DNA from: Septoria linicola | Taxonomy: Eukaryota; Ascomycota; Dothideomycetes; Mycosphaerellales; Mycosphaerellaceae | DNA: 64,000 nucleotides | Direction: 5' to 3' | NCBI GenBank assembly: GCA_024114885.1 | Contig: CP099426.1 | Location: forward strand, 1,922,001-1,986,000 | Shown: one piece after another, positions 10,512 to 20,530 of the stretch | Position numbering within the stretch: position 1 is the first letter of the stretch | Layout of the letters: each line of letters begins with the position of its first letter | Program-made: the position numbers and the translations under genes | Notes under the pieces: generated by a model | Seen by the model: only the letters and a program-made list of their open reading frames with translations | The model's database searches: none | What the model was told of the DNA's origin: nothing

Positions 10512-11386
10512 GTTGGCGATGTCTTGCAAGTACCACCTGCCTCGAGGTCGATGAGGGTGGTGTGGCACAACTACCACAGCAGGCTGGTGACTGATCACCT
10601 GTAACCCCTGATGTGCCTTGAGCTAGTGGCGCGTTAGATGTGGATAGCAGGTGAGTTTGTGGGGAAGTAGAGGATGGTAGAAGGGGTGGTGGTATGGTGC
10701 TGGTTGTGGTAAGTTGTTGTCGATGTGTGTGATGTTGTTCGAAGTGGACGTCGTCGAAACAAAAGAACAACACCCTCAGAAGCCCTTCGTCGAAGTCATG
10801 CTCCGCAAGCTGCAGAAGTGATGATCCGCGCCGTGAACTGAGCAGCCATTCCCCTTCTGCTTCACACACCGTCCAATGAAGACTGCGAAACAGGCAAAGC
10901 AGTCATGGTTCGGAGTCCGGCTCAAGCCGACGTGCAGCTGAAAAGTGAAGTCTGCATACTCGCGGTCGACAATGCAGTCGTCGTGAGCGCGCTGTCGAGC
11001 GGGCAGTGAGCTTGAGACTGCAGAGGTGTCGGCGGTATTAGACGGATGTAAGTCGCAACGATACCTACTCGTTCAGACAGACGTCCAGCAAATGTAGACT
11101 TCCAGATGATCAGGAAGACCCCAATCGATGCGTGAGAGAGTGATCTGGTCGAAGGTAGCAGACTCAATCTTGTACGCGAGATATCTCCACCGACCAGACG
11201 CACATCATGCAAGGCACACTCCAGAGCCGGCATACAATTCCAGGACCACTTGAGCCAGAACCGAACCCATAGCCCTTCGTTCGCGGTGAAGCTTCAAGTC
11301 CAACCACAGGGCCAACTTCTACACAACCTTTGACCACACTTGCGATGGTTTCAGCCTGATTCTTGCCCATAACCACCATGGTGTAA
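10512..11386. promoter_or_regulatory. divergent intergenic region, 875 bp
   Basis: This lies between paralogue A (minus) and the glycosyltransferase (plus). A G/T-rich stretch at about 10669-10740 is low-complexity. A missing first exon of the glycosyltransferase probably lies here, but no donor/ATG pair was convincing. Confidence 0.4.
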
Positions 11387-12736
11387 AGCGAGCTACAAGA
11401 GCATCAAGAGCTCCTGGGCCACATCAATGACGAGTATGATTCTGGAGTGGAGCTTGACGACTTTCCGGACGGACGTACGAGATCTGGCCCTTTATTGAGG
11501 AAGGCGAAGAAGCCATGGTGGCATGGCCTCAGTGTGGGAAGCTTCTCATATCAGGTCCAGCGCATCGGCGAGAGAATCAAACGCTCACCCAGGGTATCTC
11601 GCCTTGCTTTCGTCTTTCGGCCGCGCATTGGTTGGCGATGGTGGTCCCGGCGTCTAGGCCAAATGCTTGCGATGCTAGCTGTACTGGAAGTACTTCTCAT
11701 GCTGTTATGTGGCATCTTTTTCCCTTCTTACTCGAGCCCGCCGCACCACTACAAAGAGATGAAGTACAACATCAAGAGGAACCCGATCCGGAAGGGTGTG
11801 GCCAATACCAACAACGAGAAAGTTTTCATCGCCGCATCACTTTACGACCCGAACGGCGATCTGGTCAGTGATGACTGGGGACACGCCGTGCTCCGGCTTG
11901 TGACCATACTGGGTCCGGAAAACGTACAATTGAGTCTGTACGAGAACGACGCCGACCAGCGGAGCAAGGGCAAACTTTGGGAGTTCCAGGCTCGCCTTGC
12001 TTGCAATCATTCCATTGTGGAAGGAACGATGAATTATGAGGCACTTCCGCACATTACAATGCCAGATGGAACGCAAAGGCTCAAGAGGATGGCTTTCCTT
12101 GCAGAAGTTCGCAATCGAGCTTTGGCGCCCTTGAGAACGACCGAGACACGCTTTGATAAGTTGCTCTATCTCAACGACGTGATCTTCAGTCCCGCCGACG
12201 CTGCCAACTTGCTTTTCTCCACGAATCAGGACGACTCGGGACGCGCTCAGTATCGTGCTGCTTGTGCCGTGGACTTTGACAATCCGTTCAAGTTCTACGA
12301 TACCTTCGCCACCAGAGATAGCGAAGGCTTCGACATGCGTGCCATCTTCTACCCGTGGTTCACAAGCGCAGGTGAGGCGATCAGCAGAAGTGACGTCTTG
12401 GCCCAAAAAGATGCCGTCCGAGTCAAAAGCTGCTGGGGCGGCATGGTAGCCTTCGATGCACAGTGGTTCCAGTATTCGCACATCGATGGTGCGGACACCT
12501 CCGCTGTTCAGCTTCCGCTCCAGTTCCGAGCAGAAGAGGACAGCTATTGGGACTCATCGGAATGCTGCCTGGTTCATGCTGATCTCGCTGCTCTCACATC
12601 GAGCCTTGACAATCATCATGGTATATTCATGAACCCTTATGTACGCGTGGCATACACGAAAAAGGTTCTTGACTGGCTCTGGCTATCGCAAAGAGTGGAG
12701 AGATTGTATGCTCCAACGCAAGCTGTTGTGAAGTAG
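11387..12736 (+). CDS. GT69 glycosyltransferase, CMT1/CAP59-like alpha-1,3-mannosyltransferase (5' end unresolved)
   Basis: The frame opens after TAA at 11384-11386, probably just downstream of an unseen splice acceptor. It reads about 449 codons to TAG at 12734-12736, and there is no ATG at the start of this frame. A type II membrane anchor (MLAMLAVLEVLLMLLCGIFF) lies near residue 100. The luminal catalytic domain follows with KVFIAASLYDPNGDL, a LLYLNDVIFSP acidic motif and the CWGGMVAFDA segment typical of CAP59-type enzymes. These are Golgi enzymes of cell-wall or capsule-type mannan synthesis. The conserved end of the domain lies after the stop in the same frame (next entry), so this copy may be truncated, read through or mis-sequenced. 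Confidence 0.8.
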   Translation, partial: SELQEHQELLGHINDEYDSGVELDDFPDGRTRSGPLLRKAKKPWWHGLSVGSFSYQVQRIGERIKRSPRVSRLAFVFRPRIGWRWWSRRLGQMLAMLAVLEVLLMLLCGIFFPSYSSPPHHYKEMKYNIKRNPIRKGVANTNNEKVFIAASLYDPNGDLVSDDWGHAVLRLVTILGPENVQLSLYENDADQRSKGKLWEFQARLACNHSIVEGTMNYEALPHITMPDGTQRLKRMAFLAEVRNRALAPLRTTETRFDKLLYLNDVIFSPADAANLLFSTNQDDSGRAQYRAACAVDFDNPFKFYDTFATRDSEGFDMRAIFYPWFTSAGEAISRSDVLAQKDAVRVKSCWGGMVAFDAQWFQYSHIDGADTSAVQLPLQFRAEEDSYWDSSECCLVHADLAALTSSLDNHHGIFMNPYVRVAYTKKVLDWLWLSQRVERLYAPTQAVVK

Positions 12737-12985
12737 CTCGCTCGGAGACCAAGCTTTAATCCCAGACGAGCCGAGCAGCCAGGTGATCATGTCGTAAACA
12801 AAGTCTGGGTTGCAGATGATGCTTACACAGACCTTGTCAAGGAAAAGCAGAGCGGATGGCAGGATGTTCGCAGGGTGGCGGCTCCGGGAGCATTCTGTGG
12901 CTACAGGAATTTGCAGTATCTTGTTGTGCATCCGGAAAGTGGCGACAAGCACTGGAAGCATGAGCGGATTCCGGCAGGTGGATGA
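12737..12985 (+). pseudogene. same-frame C-terminal continuation of the GT69 enzyme beyond a TAG
   Basis: Directly after the TAG the frame stays open for 82 codons to TGA 12983-12985. It contains NPRRAEQPGD and then VAAPGAFCGYRN, which match the conserved C-terminal region of CAP59-like proteins. The position of the stop fits a tryptophan codon (TGG to TAG) in the family pattern NWL before NPRR. A 42-bp in-frame intron (gtggag..tag) is formally possible but lacks a branch site. It reads as lost or conditionally translated coding sequence. Confidence 0.6.
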
Positions 12986-13625
12986 GTAGCTCCAGTGATG
13001 CTGGGTGTACTGCTTGTCGAGTGTGCTCTCTTACGGATCCCTAATTCTCTCGCCGGACCAATCCGCAATCCTGAGTGCAGCCCGAGTCGTGCGAGGAATT
13101 ATTCATAGATGATGGACGAAGTGATGAGCTCTGCCTTTCCTGCTTTAGAACAAATCTCGTCATCTGCACAGAAGTTACATCTCAGGTCGCATGTCCCCAA
13201 GTCGCCGACAATTGCCAACACGGGGGAGCAGCATGCACCATAGGTGTGCACATCAAGCCAGAAAAGAGTACATAAGCAGCGACATTGAGCCAGCGAAGTA
13301 GAAGGAAGCTGACATGAGGTGAACAGGTAACCTTGGCAGTTCCTTCCTCAGGAAGTTCGCCTCCGTCTCCGCGAAAAGTCAAATGAGCTGCTGGTCTTCA
13401 TTACACCGCATTTGTGCGGCGTCTTCTTTCATTGGTCTCATATATGGTAGTAATAACAGCCGCGCAGTCCAAAAGAACAGAGACTGCCGGGCAAACAAGC
13501 CATGCAGGCGTAGTGGTATCCAAACAGAAAAACAACAATCCGCCATCCATCCAACCTCTCAGACAGATGACAGGAAAAACTCCTGACCAGCACCTTCGCT
13601 ATGAAAAGACATTTCTTTCTTCCAC
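12986..13625. other. convergent intergenic region, 640 bp
   Basis: 3' flanks of the glycosyltransferase and the apyrase. No supported gene. Confidence 0.5.
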
Positions 13626-15773
13626 TCAATCGACGCTCTCCTTCAAAGGCATCATAAGCGGACTCCGCCGCGTAGGACTGTTTCTCCGACTGCGACTCGG
13701 CGCTCGTAAGCTTTCTTTGCTCTCACTTCTAATGATCAAACCGCCACGGTCGAAAGGTGTAGGAGGGTTGGCGATACCCAGACCATGCGAGCTGCCGGGC
13801 CGTTCGGGATTGTCAAAGTAGCCTTTCGTCTTGGGTGAGCCGCGCGTGATATCCGGTGATAGTCCTCGGAGGCCTGGTGTTGCCATTCCAGACGTTCGAC
13901 CGGCACGGGCTGCATCGAGGGTATCGTTGCTGGAATCTGAGAGGCGGCTGTTATCAGAGATGTCAGAGAGCTCGAAGTCGTCCGGATCACCTTCCTCCAG
14001 AACTCGATCATATGTTGGAGAGCCGCCGAAGAGCTTGCCACCTAAGAAACGAGGACCTTTGGCTCGACCTGCTCGAGGTCTGCCGGGCTTCTTTCCTGTC
14101 ACTTTCTGATACCACGATTGCCTCCTCTCGCGTCCGCAGAGCAAGTACACGGCCAGTGCGAAAATGATCAAAAAGATCACGATGCCGGGACCTCTGCGAG
14201 CATAGCTACTTGACAGGATTCGATCATGCCAGTCGTCTCCCTCTGCAGGAACATCGGTTCCGTTCGCTGGAAGTAGCTGCAGGTGTCCTGCAGGATATTG
14301 CCAGTCGTACGGCAGTGCAGTGCTCTCGAGGTTGCTGCCAAATCCGACCACCTTCGCTTCGTCCACGGCTGGCACCTGCGAAGATGCATACAGCACAATT
14401 TTGCCCAGTGTCCAGCTCACCTCCTTGCCATCGATCTTATCGACAGCTTGGAATGGGTCCATGAAACCGCGATCTTTCGCGCTGTCCACTATCGCGCTCG
14501 TCTTATTGTCCACGCTGTCCTTTCCAGCTTCAATGCCCACTCTCGGAACACCGATGCCATCATGGAGCATATTTATCAGCCAGCTCGCTTTGAAGCACAC
14601 CTCTTCCACCGTCTTCTGATCCACTTTATGTCCCCACTTCTCTTGCGAAACATCCTCTTCAATCTCTGACCACTCGCGCGAACAGAAATCCGTCACCTGC
14701 TTCTGGTAGCTCGCAAAATCGTACGCCTTATCCTTGTGAGCCATCGCGAAGATCTCGTGAGTAGTGTGCCAGTATTCGGAGACGCCAACAAAGTGGTTGA
14801 CGTCGAAATCTATGGCAGGAGTGTGCTGCCCGTTCAGCAGGCATGGCGCATCTGTGCACTCCCTCTCCTTCTCCAGCAGTGGGTACGTGCTCTTCAGACA
14901 CTGCGCAAAGTCGCCGGTGCCAACCAAATGCGGCTCAATGGCGGCCAGGTCTTTTGAGCCAGGCTCAATCTCCTCGCCCGTTTTCTTGACCTTGAGACCA
15001 GTTGGCAAGCATGGATCCGGCAATTCGTCCACTCCAGGTGATGCTTCTAGCAATCGCGTCACGTATCGCCTCCGTGCCTCATTCGCGCCAAAGCCTAGCC
15101 ACGTCGTGACAAATACACGGTACTCCAGCGACTCGCCATCTACCCGTCGTAGTCTCAGCAGCTTGAGATCGTCCGCATGTTTCGATGCCTCGGTCGCGTT
15201 CGGTGCGAACGCAATCTGTGCTGATGCGCCTCCCATGTCGAGAAAGCCATAAGTGTTGTGCTCCTTGCCATGGACATGCTCATCTGGCTTATCGAAGCCG
15301 CCCAGCAGATAATTGGCCGCGATCCAGCCATACAGACCCTCAGTCTCTCCCGGTATCACCTGGACATGCACTCCGCAATCTGGCAGCTGGAATTTGGTAT
15401 TGCGTTGAAAGTACGAACAGGTGTGCTCTAGCAGTGCAGCGCGCTGATCATCGGGAAGCAGTCTCATGCCCGCAGTCGCAAGCAAGAACACTGGTGTATT
15501 CTCGACATCCTTCTTAGGCACGATATCCAGCGCGAAATTGACCAGCTCCTTGAGATGATCCGGGCCTACCAGCTCAGGCTTATGGCCAAAAGTCGAGATT
15601 CCAGGATGCACCTTCTTAATCCATTTCTTCTTCGTCTCGATATCGGGCAGACTCTGCAATTCCTGCTGGTCGCCCTTCTTCCGCGCATGCTCGGCCGAGT
15701 CCCACTTGTAGACGTAGACTCTCGTTCCTGACGAGCCAGCATCGAAGACCAGACCGTACCTATGCTTCCCCAT
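13626..15773 (-). CDS. YND1: GDA1/CD39-family nucleoside di-/triphosphatase (Golgi apyrase, Ynd1-like)
   Basis: Intronless, 715 residues from ATG 15773 (the frame also runs upstream to a GTG). Apyrase conserved regions in order: ACR1 DAGSSGTRVYVYKW (about residue 12), ACR2 LLATAGMRLLP, ACR3 GETEGLYGWIAANY with catalytic Glu, ACR4 LDMGGASAQIAFAP. A single membrane segment (IVIFLIIFALAVYLLC) lies near residue 525, followed by a long cytosolic Ser/Arg/Pro-rich tail, as in yeast Ynd1 rather than Gda1, whose anchor is N-terminal. Its role is hydrolysis of GDP/UDP in the Golgi lumen, supporting nucleotide-sugar exchange for glycosylation. The gene is intact. Confidence 0.9.
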   Translation of the reverse strand: MGKHRYGLVFDAGSSGTRVYVYKWDSAEHARKKGDQQELQSLPDIETKKKWIKKVHPGISTFGHKPELVGPDHLKELVNFALDIVPKKDVENTPVFLLATAGMRLLPDDQRAALLEHTCSYFQRNTKFQLPDCGVHVQVIPGETEGLYGWIAANYLLGGFDKPDEHVHGKEHNTYGFLDMGGASAQIAFAPNATEASKHADDLKLLRLRRVDGESLEYRVFVTTWLGFGANEARRRYVTRLLEASPGVDELPDPCLPTGLKVKKTGEEIEPGSKDLAAIEPHLVGTGDFAQCLKSTYPLLEKERECTDAPCLLNGQHTPAIDFDVNHFVGVSEYWHTTHEIFAMAHKDKAYDFASYQKQVTDFCSREWSEIEEDVSQEKWGHKVDQKTVEEVCFKASWLINMLHDGIGVPRVGIEAGKDSVDNKTSAIVDSAKDRGFMDPFQAVDKIDGKEVSWTLGKIVLYASSQVPAVDEAKVVGFGSNLESTALPYDWQYPAGHLQLLPANGTDVPAEGDDWHDRILSSSYARRGPGIVIFLIIFALAVYLLCGRERRQSWYQKVTGKKPGRPRAGRAKGPRFLGGKLFGGSPTYDRVLEEGDPDDFELSDISDNSRLSDSSNDTLDAARAGRTSGMATPGLRGLSPDITRGSPKTKGYFDNPERPGSSHGLGIANPPTPFDRGGLIIRSESKESLRAPSRSRRNSPTRRSPLMMPLKESVD

Positions 15774-16429
15774 ATCTCCTGAACGCACGCGATCGCCTTC
15801 GCCGCCCCTTCTATTGTTGTGATGGTTGTTGTTCCGGTCAATTAGCGAGTGCTGCAGGTAGTCCTCTGAGCAATACTATACATTCTGCGCGTGCCAGTCG
15901 CTCAGAAGCAAAGCAGTATCGTAGCGACAGTGGTTCGAGTGTGTGGGCAAGAAATGGAGAATCTACGAGGAGAATTGCTCGAATGGGTTGAGAGATCAGC
16001 AATGATGGATGAGATCTCGGCTGTGATCCCAGCGCGTGCAAAGCGAGCAAGTGTAGTTTTCGGCCACTTGCCGACGCGCGTCTCAAGCCTTGCCCTGACT
16101 GCTTGGTTTCTTGCACCAATCACGGCCTGCAGACTGTATGCGAACTGGCTGATCCCGCTGCCACCGAGGCATGGCGTTGTCTGGAGCTGATATACGCCGT
16201 AGCCAGTCGCATCGAGTCCAGCTGCTGGACTCGTGCCTACGGGTCATCTACCACTCTGTCTCTATCAGGACAAATGTCCCGCTTGTCCAACCTGTGACAC
16301 GGACATCTGTCGTGCATAGTCTCCTGCTGAGTCCATGTCGCAGCTATTGTGACAACATAGCTTTGAGACACATATCGCTGCCAACAGTCGCAGCCATCTC
16401 CCACCTCAAAACAAAGCAGCATCCCATTC
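15774..16429. other. intergenic, 656 bp
   Basis: Upstream region of the apyrase and 3' flank of the amidotransferase-like gene (both minus). No gene seen. Confidence 0.5.
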
Positions 16430-17354
16430 TCAATCATCCAGCAGAAACCGCAAGAAAGCAGCCCCAATGGTAACACCATCATGGTGTTTCCGCACTCTCT
16501 CCATCCCATCCTTATACATCGCATCATCAAAGATGCCCATCTGATGTCGACTGTCCAGCAACTCCGCCACAATATCCCCTGTAAACTCCGGATGCCCCTG
16601 CACCGTCACCAAGCGATTCTTCGCATACATGCCTTGTACATCGCATCGAGGCGAATGTCCCAGCGGTTCGATCCCTTTGGGATATTCATACACGATATCC
16701 CGATGCATTTGGTGTATTGCCTGGTTTCATCAAGTCAGCCATCACATATATGCAAAGCAGTGTATTCCGACAGTCTTCGACTCACCAATTCCTCAATCTG
16801 AAACAACTTCTTCCCCTGCTCCGTCAACTGCACATTCGTTACACTAATCTCCCACCCACGATCACTCCGATCCACTTTAACATCCAGCGCCCTCCCAATA
16901 ATCTGATGCCCAAAGCACACTCCAATCAATCTCACGCGGTCTTGCGCAAGCACTTTTCTCGTAAACTGCACGAGCTTGAGAATCCACGGATCATCATCAA
17001 AAGAGTTGTAACCTGTCCGTTCACAGTCAGCCCAATGCCTTCCTTTTGCCCTCCCTCCTTCTTTCCTGCTCCTCTCCAAAACTATGAAATCTACAAGGAA
17101 ATGTAGAACTCACGACTCCCCGTCAAAAGCACAGCATCAACCCTCTCCAACTCGGGATAAACCTCATGATTCACGACATCAAACTTGGTAATATCCAGCT
17201 CGGGCTCTTCTCCCGTCTTCTCCTCTGCTAACTGCTTCGCGCCATTCTCCAGCAATTCTTTGAACAAATTGCCATAACTGCCGTATTTCTCTTTCGTGTG
17301 CCCAATCGGTTCGTCGCATTCGAGGATGGCGATGCGGAGGGGTGGGCGGGTCAT
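16430..17354 (-). CDS. class I glutamine amidotransferase-like protein (YLR126C type)
   Basis: 252 residues from exons 17354-17114, 17012-16786 and 16720-16430, with introns of 101 and 65 bp. The catalytic triad is visible: the nucleophile elbow GVCFGHQ (Cys) in the middle, and GHPEFTGD (His, Glu) near the C-terminus. The preceding LLTGSR..NSFDDDPWI segment is typical of stand-alone fungal GATase-like proteins. The reaction would be glutamine or related amide hydrolysis. The yeast relative is cytosolic with a poorly defined role in metal homeostasis. It starts at ATG 17354 in a divergent promoter. Confidence 0.9.
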
Positions 17355-17859
17355 CTTTCTTCACTGTTTCGTTTTGCCACGGAGGATTCAATTGTCGAGG
17401 GAAAGTGTGGGAAGATCTAGAGAGTTTGGAGTGGAAGGCACGAGGGTTGATAGCAATGGACACGCCCTACAATTGTTGAACAGCTACAGAGCGAGAGAGG
17501 GACTTAGAGACTACTGTGTAAATGGCAAAACAATCCGTCATCGGCGGAGTACGATAAGAACGATAGGCAAAACAGCACGGAATACTTTTCGGCTTCGAAT
17601 TCCGAACTTTCGGCACAATACATTTCTGAGACACGGATCAACAGCTCTTCTTGCCATTGGCAGTTCTTCGTCGCAGACATCCTTCAATCTGATGAGGAGC
17701 ACAACAAAAATCAACGTGGATACCATTGAGCAGTCGCGCAAAGCATATTCGAGCAGCGCAAGACATACGAATGAGGAAACAGCTTCGTTCGAATTTCGCC
17801 TCATACAACATCTACTCCCAATACAGAATGCGAACCAATACAACCCTCGAAGCGAATCA
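17355..17859. promoter_or_regulatory. divergent intergenic region, 505 bp
   Basis: Between the amidotransferase-like gene (minus) and a candidate small secreted protein (plus). The plus frame happens to be stop-free through here, but nothing indicates that it is coding. Confidence 0.4.
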
Positions 17860-18179
17860 ATGTCCGCCGCTTTGGCTCTTCTGACGCTTTTCCCAGCAGC
17901 CAGTGCTGATGTACCCGTCACTGCCGCCCAACAAAGGCAGATGAGGCACATCCCAAGAAGAAACAATGTTGTAACAGGGCCATTACAACTTCGCAACCTG
18001 GTCAACCCGCAGGTCTACCACGAGATCCCACAAAACGCCATCTCATCCCCGCAAGTCGTACATCAAGCCGTAAGTTCATAAATCATTCCAAGAAAGGCCA
18101 ACACCGATATGTTGCCCGACAGTCTTTCAATCCAGCTTCCGACCCATTGGGCAAGGCTCACTTTCCGCTGGTGTCCTGA
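17860..18179 (+). CDS. candidate small secreted protein, 88 aa
   Basis: ATG at 17860 begins a signal-peptide-like N-terminus (MSAALALLTLFPAASA), then a Gln/Arg/Asn-rich segment. A 53-bp intron 18070-18122 with a consensus donor (gtaagt) and acceptor (gacag) joins in phase to a short last exon ending at TGA 18177-18179. No family is recognised and there are few cysteines. A different frame of the last exon also reads as protein-like, so the exon structure is uncertain. It converges on PPS1, with 24 bp between the stop codons. Confidence 0.4.
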
Positions 18180-18203
18180 AGCCGCAGGACATTGAGCCGG
18201 AGT

Positions 18204-20530
18204 CTATCCTTGCCGTGAGTACGGCTTGTTCATGGCGGCAATCTCTCTGGCAATAGTCGCCCACTCGAGCTCACGCCGAATTGGCTTGCCATTTTTGATG
18301 CATTGGAGTTCTTCCCATTTGAGAAGTTCATATCTGCAAGATCGTAAGTCAGGCGCCGCACACATTTCCCGAAAAGTGACAGTGCTTACGCAAATCGTAA
18401 ATGAGGCTGTATGATGACATTCAGCCGCCTCGCTCTGACAAAACAGTATGCGCGAGGGACTGATAAGCGCAGCTCTTTCATCACCTCAGCAATGCATATT
18501 GTCGCAGAACGGGAGACGCCCACGCGGCAGTGTACGAGTGTCGCTATACCCTTCTTGCGGCCGTTCTCTGCGACATCAAATTAGCACATCTCGATCAGTG
18601 CATGCAATCTGCTCGCACTCACCAATGAACTCCAGACAACGATCGATTTCGTCTGTGAGTGGATCCACCCCGTTGTCCTGGACTTTGTCGATGAACTTCA
18701 AATTCTCCTGCGGCCAAGACTCCATGGCTTCTCGCGACCAGTTGACCGGCTCTCCCACGCTCAAAATCTGGCCGATGCCCATCTTTTCCAGTAGCTGAGG
18801 ATTATTCGCATGTCCTAGGTTTCCCAAATACATATACGGGAGGATCCGACTCGGCAGCGATCCGTCCGACTTGTCCAGCCATTCCGGATGGGTTGGGGAA
18901 AGCTCGCGTATCTCGCCCGAAAATGCTGGCGATGCCTGCAGGATGCGCGGCTGGATGTTGCGAAGCAGGTGAACATCTGAGCTGTACGCGAAAAAGTTGC
19001 GGCCCTTCTCGCAATGCAACTGCAGCCATGCATCATGTACTGGGACGCAATGGGCATACATGTAATAGGCAAGCGCAAGGAGCGACGACTCTGTGTAGCC
19101 ATCGGTGCAGTGGATCAAGAGCTTTCGCCCGGGCTGCCTTCGTCGTTGGGTTGGTTCCATGCAGCTGTCCCCATCCGAGTCCAGCTCAGGTTTCAGCGAA
19201 AGCTTGCTATCCCTTCGCTTCTTCGCCTCAGACACAAAGTTGGCCTGCTTGTGGATCCACTGGCACATGGAGAGCAGTCCATCGACCTCTGCTTGGGACC
19301 AGGTAGGTGGCATAATGGCTCCAGATCCCGGGAACTCGAGTTGGTTTGGCAAGCTGTTTGATAGCGAAGGCTTCTTTTCCCGCCGGTCAAGAACCTCCTC
19401 CATGTATTTGAAGGCCTTCGCCTCGGGTATTTGTGCAATATCGCTGCATTCGACGAGCACGTCAAAGTTCTTTTGCTCTTCACTCAACCGGAGTCCTTCT
19501 TTGCCGAGACATAAGTTGGGATCCGGTGTGGGCCCGAGCCAGACATTGGGCGCTATTTCACTAGGAGCCGACATGGAGCACATCTCCAGTCGTTCCGAGT
19601 GGAAGAAGTCCATGACCTTTCCAGTCATACAGCCTTCACTGTCAAGCTGAACGAGGTCAGGATAGTCACATTCCACGATTTGCCATGAGTCTAGAAAGTA
19701 GGTCAGTACTGATCGAGACGTGGTAGAGATTGTGGTTGCTGACCTTGCAGGATGAATGTGTTGAAGAGGCGGCTTGTGCAGTTGGTGCCCTCGGTCTTCT
19801 TCTGCCACGCAGTTTGGGCCCTCGCTATCCTCTTCGCCAGCCGCACGACCTCCTCTCTGGGTGTCTTCTCATCGCCGTACACGATTATATCGCTGACAGT
19901 GGCCATCTTGCAGGCTTGGATCTGGAAGTTGCGCACACTGAAGCCCTCCTTGGGATCTGCTTCTTGAAACTCTGGCTCTTCCTTCTTCTGGCCCACAGCG
20001 AGGGGTCTCAGCAGTTCTTCTGGTGCGATTGCACCCTTGATCCTGCTGTGTGAGAGATCGCTGCCTGCTTTGACAATCGTGATGCCTCGAATGCATTTCG
20101 GTGTCCGTCGCAGCGACTTTTTTCGTGCAATGAAGAAGGCAAGCTGCAGCTGGTTCTCAGCGTGCAAGCCATGAAGCCATGGGAAGACCTGCTTCGTCGC
20201 AGGCAGTGGCTGAGATGCTAGGTGATTGAGTGATAGCGATAGCTTCTCCGCCGAGATTGAATACATTGGTGGGTCATTGCTGACTTTCTCAAACCCATTG
20301 GGCGGATAGGTCAGCGACGATGTTTCTATCAATTGTGTTGGTGATGGAGGTGAGGCTGGTGGGGTATCGAGGCCGCTGGACGCTGGCCTTGGACCAGGCG
20401 AGCAGAACGGAAGGTGTTTGTTGGGAACAGGCGCCGGCGTTCCTCGCAGCGTAGTATTGAGCGACAATTGTGGTGGTGGTGTTGAGGCTCGAAGGCTCTC
20501 AATCGGCCTCGCCAGTACAGCGGCTGACAT
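18204..20530 (-). CDS. PPS1: dual-specificity protein phosphatase, PPS1-like
   Basis: 720 residues from exons 20530-19744, 19690-18623, 18567-18390 and 18333-18204; introns are 53, 55 and 56 bp. The N-terminal half carries the Pps1-specific region. A degenerate phosphatase-like site, IHCTDGYTESSLLAL, precedes the active DSP domain, whose signature VHCRVGVSRSAT (HCx5RS) is encoded in exon 3. The C-terminus is KPIRRELEWATIAREIAAMN. Yeast Pps1 is a dual-specificity phosphatase linked to DNA replication and cell-cycle control. ATG 20530 is the first in frame. All expected catalytic residues are present. Confidence 0.9.
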
